DNA of 64,000 bases from SAR86 cluster bacterium AG-422-O05 (GTDB lineage Bacteria; Pseudomonadota; Gammaproteobacteria; Magnimaribacterales; D2472), in assembly GCA_003213495.1 (NCBI GenBank), contig QCMW01000001.1, positions 646,104-710,103 on the forward strand, given 5' to 3'. The stretch's first letter is position 1. Each line of letters starts with the position of its first letter. The notes below the pieces were generated by a model. It saw nothing but the letters and a program-made list of their open reading frames with translations. It searched no databases and had not been told where the DNA came from. Positions 8,856-18,139 of the stretch are shown piece after piece. Both the position numbers and the translations under genes were made by a program.

Positions 8856-9534
8856 AGATTAAATAATTTACTCCAAGATCATTATTTAAATGAGCTTTAT
8901 GAGTGATGGGATTATAAAACATACCTTTTGTTTCAATCACACTTCCTTTAGCATCTCTAACATATTTTGCTAAAGTTGATGGCTTTATAAATTTATCAAA
9001 CTCGTGAGTACCTTTCGGCAAGATATTAAAGATATATTCTGCACCAACAATTGCGGTCAGCCATGATCTTGGATTTTTATTTATAGTAGATAAAAATAAA
9101 TCTCCTTCAGGCTTCAGCAAATCAATACAAGTAGCTACCAAAGAACTTGGATCTGGAACGTGTTCTAACACCTCTAAACAGGTCACGACATCATAGTACT
9201 CATGGTATTGTTGGCTTAAATCCTCAGCTGTTTTTTCGTAATATTCAATATTTTTTTGATTATTTGACGCATGAAGTTTTGCAACTTCAATTCCTGGGCC
9301 TGCAGCATCTATTCCAGTAACCTTGGCACCAAAGTCATGAAGAGCTTCCGCCAGCAAGCCACCACCACAACCAACATCTAAAACTTTTTTGTTCTCAAGA
9401 TCAGTTTTGTCTTTTATGTATTTTGCTCTTAAAGGGTTAATTACATGTAATGGTTTGAAGTCACCATTTTTATTCCACCACTCGTTCGCTATATCTGAAA
9501 ATTTATTTACTTCTTGTTTATCAACATTTGTCAT
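8839..9534 (-). CDS. ubiG: 3-demethylubiquinone / polyprenyldihydroxybenzoate O-methyltransferase
   Basis: SAM-dependent O-methyltransferase that acts twice in ubiquinone synthesis. Its 231 residues include the UbiG-specific start 'EVNKFSDIANEWWNKNGDFKPLH..NPLR', motif I 'VLDVGCGGGLLAEAL' (51-65), 'VTCLEVLEHVPDP' and 'FLSTINKNPRSWL', all strongly diagnostic. It is the first gene of the minus-strand ubiG-phosphatase-SDR operon, with its promoter presumably in the 173 bp gap shared with the divergent pntA. Confidence 0.96.
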   Translation of the reverse strand: MTNVDKQEVNKFSDIANEWWNKNGDFKPLHVINPLRAKYIKDKTDLENKKVLDVGCGGGLLAEALHDFGAKVTGIDAAGPGIEVAKLHASNNQKNIEYYEKTAEDLSQQYHEYYDVVTCLEVLEHVPDPSSLVATCIDLLKPEGDLFLSTINKNPRSWLTAIVGAEYIFNILPKGTHEFDKFIKPSTLAKYVRDAKGSVIETKGMFYNPITHKAHLNNDLGVNYLIYARKS

Positions 9535-9589
9535 ATGTGTATTCTAACTCTTATAGATTTAATTAAGAATAAATTAAAATACTATATTT

Positions 9590-9604
9590 TGTAGTTAGAC
9601 TACA
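9590..9604. promoter_or_regulatory. Perfect palindrome TGTAGT-TAG-ACTACA
   Basis: A 15 bp inverted repeat with 6 bp arms and a 3 bp centre, in the gap between divergent ubiG and pntA and 3 bp before a second hairpin. The size and spacing fit a dimeric repressor operator, but no known regulator site was recognised. Confidence 0.35.
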
Positions 9605-9607
9605 GCC

Positions 9608-9645
9608 AAGCTCATCTAAAAAGTACATTTGTACTGAGCTTTTTA
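9608..9645 (+). other. Hairpin followed by a T-run in the pntA leader (attenuator- or terminator-like)
   Basis: AAGCTC (9608-9613) pairs with GAGCTT (9636-9641), and inside it AGTAC (9622-9626) pairs with GTACT (9631-9635), with an 8-base bulge on the left arm. The 3' arm runs into TTTT and an AT-rich stretch. No plus-strand gene precedes it, because the left neighbour ubiG points away. A plus-strand terminator here would only make sense as an attenuator of a pntA leader or the end of a small RNA. It may also be only the 5' UTR structure of pntA. Confidence 0.35.
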
Positions 9646-9707
9646 ATTTAATTGACTTATTAGAACTGTTATTATTAACTTCACTACATAAATTTAATAT
9701 TTTAATT

Positions 9708-10826
9708 GTGATTATTACAGCCCTTAAATCTAACAATGACCTTGATAAACGGTCACCTCTTCATATGGAAACTGTTCGATCCTTAATTGATCTAGGCGCA
9801 GAAATTTGGTTTGAAGAAGATGTAGGTCATGGTATAAATATAAGTAATGAGGAGTTTGTTCAAGCCGGCCTAAAAAAACATACTAGAGAGGAGTGTTTAA
9901 AGAATGGAGATTTAATTCTTACCATTCAAGCTTTGAGCAGTGATGAATTAAATATCATAAAGCCACACTCTACCATTTTGGGCATGGTGAATCCTTTTAG
10001 TAATAGTCAGCTTATAAATTTATGTGCTGAGTTAAAAATTAATCTTGTTAGCATGGAATTCATTCCTAGGATAACAAGGGCACAAAAAATGGATGTTTTA
10101 AGTTCTCAAGCAAATTTAGCTGGATATGTTGCAGTGATTGAGTCAGCAAGAAATTTATCAACAGGCTTACCAATGATGATGACTGCAGCTGGAACACTCA
10201 AACCAGCAAAAGTATTTGTAATTGGTGTTGGTGTGGCTGGTTTGCAAGCGATCGCAACTGCCAAGAGACTTGGTGCTAGGGTTGAGGCATTTGATACTAG
10301 GGATGTTGTAGAAGAGCAGGTAAATTCTTTAGGTGCTAAGTTTGTAAAAATTGATTTAGGAGAAACAGGCCAAACAGAACAAGGATATGCAAAAGAATTA
10401 ACAGATGAGCAAATAAGCTACCAAAAAGAGCTTCAATCAAAAGTTTGTGAAAGATCGGATATTGTTATTACTACTGCCCAACTATTTGGCAGGCCTGCGC
10501 CGTTGCTCATAGATAATAAAACTATTGATAAGATGAAGCCTGGCAGTGTGATATTTGATATGGCAGTTGAATCTGGTGGGAATGTTGAAGGCTCAAAGCC
10601 TGATGAAATTGTTAAGAGAAATGGAGTAAAAATAATAGGTATCTCAAATTTGGCATCTCAAGTTGCGGGACATGCTTCATTAGCCTTGTCGAATAATTTT
10701 AATAATTGGATAAAAGATTTTTATGATGCTGACAATTCAAAAATAAATTTTGATTTTGAAGATGAGATTATCAAAAGTAGTGTTTTGGTTTTTGATGGAA
10801 ATATTAAAAATGAGAGGTTTCATTAA
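9708..10826 (+). CDS. pntA: NAD(P) transhydrogenase subunit alpha part 1 (PntAA)
   Basis: The NAD(H)-binding, cytoplasmic domain I of the proton-translocating transhydrogenase. The 372 residues show the Ala dehydrogenase/PNT N-terminal domain, the nucleotide-binding 'FVIGVGVAGLQAIATAKRLGARVEAFDTR' region and 'GSVIFDMAVESGGNVEG'. The start is GTG at 9708 (V-I-I-T-A-L-K). The alpha subunit is split into two genes here, as in Rhodospirillum and many bacteria, instead of fused as in E. coli PntA. It overlaps pntAB by 1 bp (TAATG). Confidence 0.94.
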   Translation: MIITALKSNNDLDKRSPLHMETVRSLIDLGAEIWFEEDVGHGINISNEEFVQAGLKKHTREECLKNGDLILTIQALSSDELNIIKPHSTILGMVNPFSNSQLINLCAELKINLVSMEFIPRITRAQKMDVLSSQANLAGYVAVIESARNLSTGLPMMMTAAGTLKPAKVFVIGVGVAGLQAIATAKRLGARVEAFDTRDVVEEQVNSLGAKFVKIDLGETGQTEQGYAKELTDEQISYQKELQSKVCERSDIVITTAQLFGRPAPLLIDNKTIDKMKPGSVIFDMAVESGGNVEGSKPDEIVKRNGVKIIGISNLASQVAGHASLALSNNFNNWIKDFYDADNSKINFDFEDEIIKSSVLVFDGNIKNERFH

Positions 10827-11107
10827 TGGAGACATATATATTACTTGGTTTTGTTCTTGTTCTATCAATCTATTTAGGATTGGAGTTAATTTCTAAGGTT
10901 CCAAGCACTTTGCATACACCATTGATGTCAGGGGCAAATGCCATATCAGGTATTGCATTGGTGGGAGCGCTTATGCTTGCCGTAGGTGACCAGTTTGGCC
11001 AACTTCAAGAAGTTCTTGCATTCCTCGCAGTAACTTTTGCATCAATCAATGTATTTGGAGGCTATCTTGTCACCAATAGAATGTTAAAAATGTTTAAGAA
11101 GAAATAA
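10826..11107 (+). CDS. NAD(P) transhydrogenase subunit alpha part 2 (PntAB), membrane
   Basis: A 93-residue membrane protein with about three hydrophobic segments ('LLGFVLVLSIYLGLELI', 'NAISGIALVGALMLAV', 'VLAFLAVTFASINVFGGYLV') and the family motif 'TPLMSGANAISGI'. It forms part of the proton channel (domain II) of the transhydrogenase, with PntB. It overlaps both neighbours by 1 bp. Confidence 0.93.
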   Translation: METYILLGFVLVLSIYLGLELISKVPSTLHTPLMSGANAISGIALVGALMLAVGDQFGQLQEVLAFLAVTFASINVFGGYLVTNRMLKMFKKK

Positions 11108-12489
11108 TGTCAATTTTAATTGAAAACTTATCTACATTACAAAATGTTATTTACATAATATCTTCAATGTTATTTATAACAGGCATTAAGATGCTTGGTA
11201 AAGAAGATACTGCTGTGAGAGGTAATTTTTTATCAGCACTTGCAATGTTTATCGCTGTTAGCATCACATTAGTAAATGTTGTAAATCCATTGATAATTAT
11301 TATTGGTATTTCAGTTGGAGCAATTTTAGGATCAGTAATAGCACTTAAAGTCAAAATGACTTCAATACCTGAAATGGTTGCATTATTTAATGGTTTTGGA
11401 GGGCTTGCTACTTTTTTTATTGCTTGGTCAGAATATAGCACGACTCCAGAAAATTATTTTCAATACATCCTTATAATGCTAACAACTTTTATTGGTGGGG
11501 TTACATTTACTGGAAGCATTGTTGCTTATGGAAAATTGTCTGAAAGATTAACAATTAAGAAAACATCGCTAATCACAAAACTATTTACGACAATATTTTA
11601 TGTGTCCTTATTTTATTTGATATATTCAGCTTTCTTTACTGATATTTTTGAACCTAATTTTGATTTTTATTTAATTCTAATAATTCTTACTTTGCTTGGC
11701 GGTATTGGATTTGTGCTTCCAATAGGAGGCGGTGATATGCCTGTAGTTATTTCATTGTTAAATTCTTTTTCAGGAATTGCTGCAGCCTTTGCAGGATTGA
11801 TGTTATTAAATAATGTTCTTATTGTTGCAGGTTCATTAGTAGGTGCCAGCGGACTTATCTTAACGATTATCATGGCTAAAGCAATGAATAGATCTATTGG
11901 AAATATTTTATTTGTTGGTTATGCAGCATCTTCATCTGGCTCTAAAAGTGAAGAAACAGGAGAGGTTAAGCCAATTAATGTTTCAGATGCTTTTTTAATT
12001 CTTGAAAATGCCAGTTCTGTATTAATTGTCCCAGGTTATGGGATGGCAGTTGCACAAGCTCAACATGTTGTCAGAGAGCTTGGAGAACTATTAGAAGCCA
12101 ATGGAACTGAAGTTAAATATGGCATCCATCCGGTTGCTGGAAGAATGCCAGGACATATGAACGTATTATTAGCAGAAGCAAATGTTCCATACGATGTATT
12201 AGTTGAGCCTGATGATGTAAATCCAACTATGGATAGCGTAGATGTTACAGTTGTAATAGGCGCTAATGATGTCGTTAATCCTTCAGCAACTGAAGAACCA
12301 GGAAGCCCAATTTATGGAATGCCAATAATTGAAGTCCATAACTCTAGGACAGTTTTTGTGTTAAAAAGGTCTATGTCCTCAGGTTTTGCTGGTGTTCAAA
12401 ATCCACTTTTCTTTAAAGAAAATACTCGTATGTTATTTGGAGATGCTAAGGAGTCAATAGGCGGCTTAGTCTCTGAATTTAAAGAATAA
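11107..12489 (+). CDS. pntB: NAD(P) transhydrogenase subunit beta
   Basis: A 460-residue subunit that carries the remaining membrane helices (roughly residues 10-270) and the C-terminal NADP(H)-binding domain III with 'GYGMAVAQAQHVVRELGELL', 'HPVAGRMPGHMNVLLAEA' and 'VIGANDVVNPSA'. With PntAA and PntAB it couples proton re-entry to NADPH formation from NADH. It ends 81 bp before gyrA. Confidence 0.96.
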   Translation: MSILIENLSTLQNVIYIISSMLFITGIKMLGKEDTAVRGNFLSALAMFIAVSITLVNVVNPLIIIIGISVGAILGSVIALKVKMTSIPEMVALFNGFGGLATFFIAWSEYSTTPENYFQYILIMLTTFIGGVTFTGSIVAYGKLSERLTIKKTSLITKLFTTIFYVSLFYLIYSAFFTDIFEPNFDFYLILIILTLLGGIGFVLPIGGGDMPVVISLLNSFSGIAAAFAGLMLLNNVLIVAGSLVGASGLILTIIMAKAMNRSIGNILFVGYAASSSGSKSEETGEVKPINVSDAFLILENASSVLIVPGYGMAVAQAQHVVRELGELLEANGTEVKYGIHPVAGRMPGHMNVLLAEANVPYDVLVEPDDVNPTMDSVDVTVVIGANDVVNPSATEEPGSPIYGMPIIEVHNSRTVFVLKRSMSSGFAGVQNPLFFKENTRMLFGDAKESIGGLVSEFKE

Positions 12490-12570
12490 TTTATCCCATA
12501 AATATGTTAAAATAATAGCTAATTTTAGCTAAATATTTCTTACTAAAAATAGGGTTCAAAACAGCAAAAA

Positions 12571-15111
12571 ATGAGTGATTTTGCAAAGGAAATTATATCT
12601 GTAAATATTGAAGATGAACTTAAGCAGTCATACTTAAGTTATGCTTTAAGCGTCATACATGGTAGGGCATTACCTGATATAAGAGATGGACTAAAACCTG
12701 TTCACAGAAGAATTCTATATGCAATGTATGATCTTAAAAACTATTACAACAGACCATACAAAAAATCTGCAAGAGTTGTTGGAGATGTTATTGGTAAGTA
12801 TCATCCACATGGTGACTCAGCAGTTTATGATGCTATGGTAAGGATGGCTCAAGATTTTTCCATGAGATATCCAATTGTTGAGGGTCAAGGTAATTTTGGA
12901 TCTATTGATGGTGATCCTCCAGCTGCCATGAGATACACAGAAGTACGTATGGCAAAGATCACCGATCAAATGTTAAACGACATTGAAAAAGAGACAGTTT
13001 CATACTCACCTAATTACGATGGTAGTGAAGATATCCCGGATGTATTACCTACAAAAATACCAAATTTATTGATAAATGGTTCATCTGGAATTGCTGTAGG
13101 TATGGCTACCAATATTCCTCCTCATAACATTACTGAAGTTCTCAATGGCTGCATTAATTTAATTAACAATCCAAAGGTATCGATTGATGAATTGATAAAA
13201 GATATTTCAGGGCCTGATTTTCCTACTGGAGGAACTATTGATGGAAAAGCAGGAATATATGAGGCATATAAAACTGGTAGAGGAATAATTCATATTAGAT
13301 CAAATACATCAATTGAAGAGGATAAGTCTGGGAAACAATCTTTAATTATTAACGAGATTCCTTTTATGGTTAATAAGGCAAGAATGTTGGAAAAAATTGC
13401 TGAACTTGTAAAAGAAAAAAAGATTGAAGGCATTACTGAAATTAGAGATGAGTCTGACAAAGATGGATTACGGGTAGTTATTGAAGTAAGAAAAGGAGAC
13501 TCAGTTGAGGTATTAGAAAATAATTTGTTTGCGCAAACACAATTAGAACAGTCATTCGGAATTAACTTTACTGTTTTGTCAGAGGGTCAGCCAAAAGAAG
13601 TAAATCTTAAAGAAATGCTGCAAGCTTTTGTTAAGCACAGAAAAGACATCATTATTAAAAGAACAAAATATGATTTAAGAAAAGCAAAAGAAAGAGGCCA
13701 TGTTGTTGAAGGTCTTATGGTTGCAATTGCAAATATTGATGAAATTATAAAAATAATTAAAAAATCAAAAGATCCAAAAATAGCTGCAGCGGCTTTGTGT
13801 AAAAAAACTTGGAAATCAGGTCCTGTAGAAGCAATTCTTAAAAAAGTTGGAAGTGATGCATGTAAGCCAAAAGGTCTTGCCAAGGATTTAGGTTTAAAAG
13901 GTAAGAATTATAAATTATCACCAGATCAGGCAAAAGCTATACTCGAATTAAGATTAGGCAGGCTTACTGGCTTAGAGCAAGATAATTTAAGTAAGGAATT
14001 TACTGAAATAGTTGAAAAAATCCTTGGGCTACAAAAGGTTCTAGATGATAAAGAAACTTTAAAAGAATTAATGATTGGGGAGCTTGAGGATGTTAAGAAT
14101 ACCTTTGGTGACGAGAGAAAGACGCTTATAAATGACACAAGAAGAGGCATAACAAACGAAGATTTGATTCCTGAAGAAACGAGAGTATTAACTGTTTCAA
14201 GAAGCGGGTATGCTAAAACTCAACCTCTAGATGAATACAGAGAACAAAGAAGAGGTGGTCAAGGTAAGGCAGCCGCTTCGGTAAAGGAAGAAGATCTAAT
14301 ACAAAATCTTTATGTTCTAAGCAGTCATGTTCAAATACTTTGTTTTACAACCAAAGGCAAAGTTTTTTGGCTAAAGGTTTATGAAATTCCTGTTGCTTCA
14401 AGAACTTCAAAAGGACGACCTCTTGTTAATATGCTTAATTTAGATGATGATGAAAGAGTAAGTGATATTTTACCTGTAGAAGAGTTTTCAGACGATAAGT
14501 ATGTTTTTATGGCTACAAAAAAAGGAATTACGAAAAAGACAAATTTAAGTCATTTCGCAAGAAAGTGGAAATCAGGAATAAAAGCAATAAGTTTAGATGA
14601 AGACGACAGATTAATTGGAACAGCTATTACAGATGGAACCAATGAAATTTTACTTGCTTCTTCTGCAGGCAAATTAATTAGATTTAGTGAATCAAAAGTT
14701 AGACCAATGGGAAGAACAGCTAGAGGTGTCAAAGGCATTAAGTTAAAAAAAGACCAAAGATTAATTTCTCTTAATGTAGCTAATAATTCTAAAACTGTTT
14801 TGTGTGTATCTGAAAATGGATACGGCAAAAAGACACAATTAGATGATTTTCCTATTCATAATAGAGGAGGACAAGGAGTAATATCAATTAAAACAAGTGA
14901 AAGAAATGGTCAAATGGTTGCTGCAACTTTAGTTGAAGAAGAAGATGGAATAATGCTAATTAGCGACAAAGGAACTATGATAAGAACTAACGTTTCTCAA
15001 GTACCCACCTTGAGTAGAAATACACAAGGAGTAAAAATTATCACACCAAAAGACGGTGAAAAATTGACAGAGTGTGTAACGATTCCTAACGAAGAAGACG
15101 AAGAAAATTAG
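12571..15111 (+). CDS. gyrA: DNA gyrase subunit A
   Basis: An 846-residue type II topoisomerase subunit (E. coli 875) that cuts and rejoins DNA with GyrB. The catalytic Tyr is Y122 in AAMRYTE. The quinolone-determining positions match E. coli numbering exactly and are wild type: S83 and D87 in HGDSAVYD. The GyrA box QRRGGQG (559-565), needed for DNA wrapping and negative supercoiling, marks this as GyrA rather than ParC. The gap upstream contains two TAGCTA motifs (12516-12521, 12526-12531). serC follows after 2 bp. Confidence 0.98.
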   Translation: MSDFAKEIISVNIEDELKQSYLSYALSVIHGRALPDIRDGLKPVHRRILYAMYDLKNYYNRPYKKSARVVGDVIGKYHPHGDSAVYDAMVRMAQDFSMRYPIVEGQGNFGSIDGDPPAAMRYTEVRMAKITDQMLNDIEKETVSYSPNYDGSEDIPDVLPTKIPNLLINGSSGIAVGMATNIPPHNITEVLNGCINLINNPKVSIDELIKDISGPDFPTGGTIDGKAGIYEAYKTGRGIIHIRSNTSIEEDKSGKQSLIINEIPFMVNKARMLEKIAELVKEKKIEGITEIRDESDKDGLRVVIEVRKGDSVEVLENNLFAQTQLEQSFGINFTVLSEGQPKEVNLKEMLQAFVKHRKDIIIKRTKYDLRKAKERGHVVEGLMVAIANIDEIIKIIKKSKDPKIAAAALCKKTWKSGPVEAILKKVGSDACKPKGLAKDLGLKGKNYKLSPDQAKAILELRLGRLTGLEQDNLSKEFTEIVEKILGLQKVLDDKETLKELMIGELEDVKNTFGDERKTLINDTRRGITNEDLIPEETRVLTVSRSGYAKTQPLDEYREQRRGGQGKAAASVKEEDLIQNLYVLSSHVQILCFTTKGKVFWLKVYEIPVASRTSKGRPLVNMLNLDDDERVSDILPVEEFSDDKYVFMATKKGITKKTNLSHFARKWKSGIKAISLDEDDRLIGTAITDGTNEILLASSAGKLIRFSESKVRPMGRTARGVKGIKLKKDQRLISLNVANNSKTVLCVSENGYGKKTQLDDFPIHNRGGQGVISIKTSERNGQMVAATLVEEEDGIMLISDKGTMIRTNVSQVPTLSRNTQGVKIITPKDGEKLTECVTIPNEEDEEN

Positions 15112-15113
15112 CA

Positions 15114-16190
15114 ATGAGAGAATGGAATTTCTCAGCAGGCCCTTCAGTTATTTCTGCAGAAGTTCTTAAAGAAGTTCAATCTGAATTATTAGAATTTAAA
15201 GAATCAGGAATGTCTGTGATGGAGATGAGTCATAGATCAGATATATTTTCTGACATTTCTAATAATGCAAAAAAAGACCTTATCAATCTTTTAAAAGTTC
15301 CAGATGATTATGATGTTCTATTTCTTCAAGGTGGAGCTACCCATCAATTTTCAATGATAGCCTTTAATTATAAACATTTAAGTAGCACTGCAGATTATGT
15401 AACAACAGGCTCCTGGACGAAAAAAGCTTTTTATGAAGCAACAAAAATTTTTGATCCAAACGAAGTTTTTAAATCAGATGAAGACATATGCAAAAAAGTA
15501 CCTAATATAGAAGAATTACGATTATCAAAAAATGCTGCCTATTTGCATTATTGTCCTAATGAAACAATTGAAGGAGTAGCTTTTCATGAGATTCCAAAAA
15601 TTGACACTCCTCTAATTGCAGACATGTCCTCTGTTATTTTAAGTGAACCATTAGAAGTAAATAAATTTTCAATTATTTATGCTGGTGCACAAAAAAACAT
15701 AGGTCCTGCAGGACTAACTATTGTTATTATCAATAAAGAATTTATGGAAATGGGAAATAAGAATTTACCTAATATTTTGAAGTACTCTGAGCATTCAAAA
15801 TCGAACTCTATGTTAAACACACCTCCAACTTTTTCATGGTATATAGCAGGTAAAGTTTTTAAGTGGATGATCAACCTTGGAGGCTTAGATTACTTTGAAA
15901 AACAAAACAAACTAAAAGCTTCCTTGCTTTACAATTTTATTGATAACTCAGATTTTTATGAAAACACAATTGATGCCTCAAGCAGATCAATCATGAATGT
16001 CCCTTTTAATCTAAAAGAATCAAAGTTTGAAGAAAAATTTTTAAGCGAAGCATTAAATAATGGTTTGTTAAATTTAAAAGGACATCGTTCGGTTGGAGGA
16101 ATGAGAGCAAGCATATATAATGCAATGCCCTTAGAGGGAGTAAAAGACTTAATAAAATTTATGGACTATTTTAAATCTAAAAATAATTAA
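15114..16190 (+). CDS. serC: Phosphoserine aminotransferase
   Basis: PLP enzyme converting 3-phosphohydroxypyruvate to phosphoserine (serine synthesis); it also serves in pyridoxal phosphate synthesis. At 358 residues it is of standard length. Features are 'FSAGPSVI', 'LFLQGGATHQFSMI', 'IADMSS' (168-173) and the PLP Lys K194 in 'YAGAQKNIGPAG'. The C-terminus 'GHRSVGGMRASIYNAMPLEG' is typical. It lies directly behind gyrA and 3 bp before pheA, as in Pseudomonas. Confidence 0.97.
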   Translation: MREWNFSAGPSVISAEVLKEVQSELLEFKESGMSVMEMSHRSDIFSDISNNAKKDLINLLKVPDDYDVLFLQGGATHQFSMIAFNYKHLSSTADYVTTGSWTKKAFYEATKIFDPNEVFKSDEDICKKVPNIEELRLSKNAAYLHYCPNETIEGVAFHEIPKIDTPLIADMSSVILSEPLEVNKFSIIYAGAQKNIGPAGLTIVIINKEFMEMGNKNLPNILKYSEHSKSNSMLNTPPTFSWYIAGKVFKWMINLGGLDYFEKQNKLKASLLYNFIDNSDFYENTIDASSRSIMNVPFNLKESKFEEKFLSEALNNGLLNLKGHRSVGGMRASIYNAMPLEGVKDLIKFMDYFKSKNN

Positions 16191-16193
16191 TTT

Positions 16194-17282
16194 ATGGCAA
16201 AGGATGATCTTAAAAATTTAAGAAGTAAAATTGATAAAATCGATCAACAGTTGTATGCACTTATTCAAAAAAGAGCGTCTCACGCTGTTGCTATTGGAAA
16301 AATAAAATCCAAGGTAAGTCCGTCGTCTTCTTTTTATAAACCTGCTAGAGAAACTAAAATTTTAAGAAATATAATTAAAGCTAATGAGAAGGGCTTATTG
16401 CCCGATGCAAAGATTAGAACTATTTTTAAAGAGCTTATTTCTGGATGTTTGTCATTGGAAGAAATACTTAAGGTTGCATACCTAGGACCAGAGGGCACGC
16501 ATTCTGAAGCAGCAGTTCATAATCAATTTGGTTCTCAGGTTATAAGAATTCCCTCTTCAACAATTGATGATGTTTTCTATCAGGTTATGCAAGATGACGT
16601 AAATATAGGAGTTGTACCAGTTGAAAACTCTTCTGAGGGAGTTATAAATACTACCCTAAATTGTCTTGCTGATAGTGAGGATATAAATATCATAGGCGAG
16701 ATTTATTTGGACATAGAACACCAATTAGCTGCCGGTAATAAGTTTAGAATTGATGAGGCTTTTGCAATTGCATCTCATCCACAAGCTTTAGGACAATGTT
16801 CAAAATGGATTGAAAGAAATATCGGTAATATTAAGCGTTTAGAGATGCCTAGTTCTGCGGTTGCTGCCAAGTATGCAAAAGAGAATAAAAATATTTTATG
16901 TATTGTAAATTCAATGGCAATACAAAATTATAAGTTAAAGTTGGTTAAGAAAAATATCCAAGATTATTCAGAAAATAAAACTAGATTCCTTGTAATTGGT
17001 AAAAATGAAGTTGGTAAGACTGGTAAAGATAAGAGTTCGTTTTTAATTCAAACACCAAACAAGCCAGGATCATTAATGTCAGTTTTAAAACCGTTTGAAA
17101 AACGAAAAATAAATCTATCGAAGATAGAAACAAGACCGTCGCGTGGGAATATAAATTCACATGATTTTTTTATTGATTGTGAAGGTCACATCAAAGATAA
17201 AAAGTTAGATCTAGCAATAAAAGACATAATTAATGCGGGGGCAATCGTAAGAAATTTTGGTTCATACCCAGAGTACATATGA
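16194..17282 (+). CDS. pheA: Bifunctional chorismate mutase / prephenate dehydratase (P-protein)
   Basis: Makes phenylpyruvate from chorismate. An N-terminal AroQ-type chorismate mutase (about 1-90, 'LRSKIDKIDQQLYALIQKRASHAVAIGKIK') is followed by a prephenate dehydratase (about 95-275, 'VAYLGPEGTHSEAA', 'PVENSSEGVI', catalytic 'KTRFLVIGK'). A C-terminal ACT domain ('LMSVLKPFEKRKINLSKIETRPS') should give phenylalanine feedback inhibition. The stop overlaps the tyrA ATG by 4 bp. Confidence 0.97.
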   Translation: MAKDDLKNLRSKIDKIDQQLYALIQKRASHAVAIGKIKSKVSPSSSFYKPARETKILRNIIKANEKGLLPDAKIRTIFKELISGCLSLEEILKVAYLGPEGTHSEAAVHNQFGSQVIRIPSSTIDDVFYQVMQDDVNIGVVPVENSSEGVINTTLNCLADSEDINIIGEIYLDIEHQLAAGNKFRIDEAFAIASHPQALGQCSKWIERNIGNIKRLEMPSSAVAAKYAKENKNILCIVNSMAIQNYKLKLVKKNIQDYSENKTRFLVIGKNEVGKTGKDKSSFLIQTPNKPGSLMSVLKPFEKRKINLSKIETRPSRGNINSHDFFIDCEGHIKDKKLDLAIKDIINAGAIVRNFGSYPEYI

Positions 17283-18139
17283 ATTTAAATGTTGAAAATA
17301 TTTTAGTTGTTGGTTTAGGAATGATTGGTTCTTCCATAGCTTTCGCTGCTAAATCTAAAGGCATAAATGTAAATGGATTTGATTTAAATGACGATGTTTT
17401 AAAAAAAGCTATTGATGAGAATATTATTGATGCAACTATTGGATCAATTGAAGAAATTAATACAAATCAAATTGATTTAATAATTTTAGCTGTACCACCA
17501 AAACAAACCTTAGAATTGTTTAATAAGCTTGATTACTTATGGAACACAAAGATAACTATCACTGATACTTCAAGTGTCAAGAATCATATAAAACTTAAGG
17601 GCGTAGATAATATTGTTTTATCTCATCCGATTGCAGGATCTGACAAGTCTGGCATAAACTCTCTAGATAAAAATTTATTCACAGAAAAAAAGAATATACT
17701 CTGTAATCCTTTTGATGCAAACGAAGATCATCAAAAAAGAGTGGAAAATTTTTGGGTAAATGCTCTAAACATGAGAGTAGAGATGATGACAGTCGCAGAA
17801 CATGATCTTATTTTTGCAATGACAAGCCATCTTCCCCATTTAGTTTCTTATGCATTAATTGATTCAATAAGAACATCAAATTTAGGCGTTAAAGATAATT
17901 CTGGAGGAGGATTAAAAGAATTTCTTAGACTAAGTGGCTCAAATGCAGAAATGTGGAGAGATATTTTCATGTTAAATAGAGTTGATCTAATTAAAGCACT
18001 TGCTGGCATGCAAGTGTCACTTAATAATTTGCTTGAGTTAATGACTGAAACAAAACAAATTCCTGATATATTTTCTCATGATGAAATGCTAAAAAATGAA
18101 CTTAAGGAAATAAAGTCATTTAAAGAAGATAAATTTTGA
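17279..18139 (+). CDS. tyrA: Prephenate dehydrogenase
   Basis: NAD-dependent oxidative decarboxylation of prephenate (or arogenate) for tyrosine synthesis. The 286 residues have the Rossmann 'VVGLGMIGSSIAFAAK' (9-24), 'LSHPIAGSDKSGINS' with the active-site His, and 'HDLIFAMTSHLPHLVSYAL'. There is no ACT domain. In pseudomonads this domain is fused to AroA; here they are separate genes whose ends overlap in TTGA. Confidence 0.93.
   Translation: MNLNVENILVVGLGMIGSSIAFAAKSKGINVNGFDLNDDVLKKAIDENIIDATIGSIEEINTNQIDLIILAVPPKQTLELFNKLDYLWNTKITITDTSSVKNHIKLKGVDNIVLSHPIAGSDKSGINSLDKNLFTEKKNILCNPFDANEDHQKRVENFWVNALNMRVEMMTVAEHDLIFAMTSHLPHLVSYALIDSIRTSNLGVKDNSGGGLKEFLRLSGSNAEMWRDIFMLNRVDLIKALAGMQVSLNNLLELMTETKQIPDIFSHDEMLKNELKEIKSFKEDKF

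Noticed and set aside
12516..12531. Two TAGCTA motifs before gyrA as an operator
   Set aside because: TAGCTA is common in this AT-rich DNA (also near 4670 and 4725), so the pair alone is weak evidence.
12800..12940. Possible quinolone-resistance changes in gyrA
   Set aside because: S83 and D87 are both the wild-type residues.
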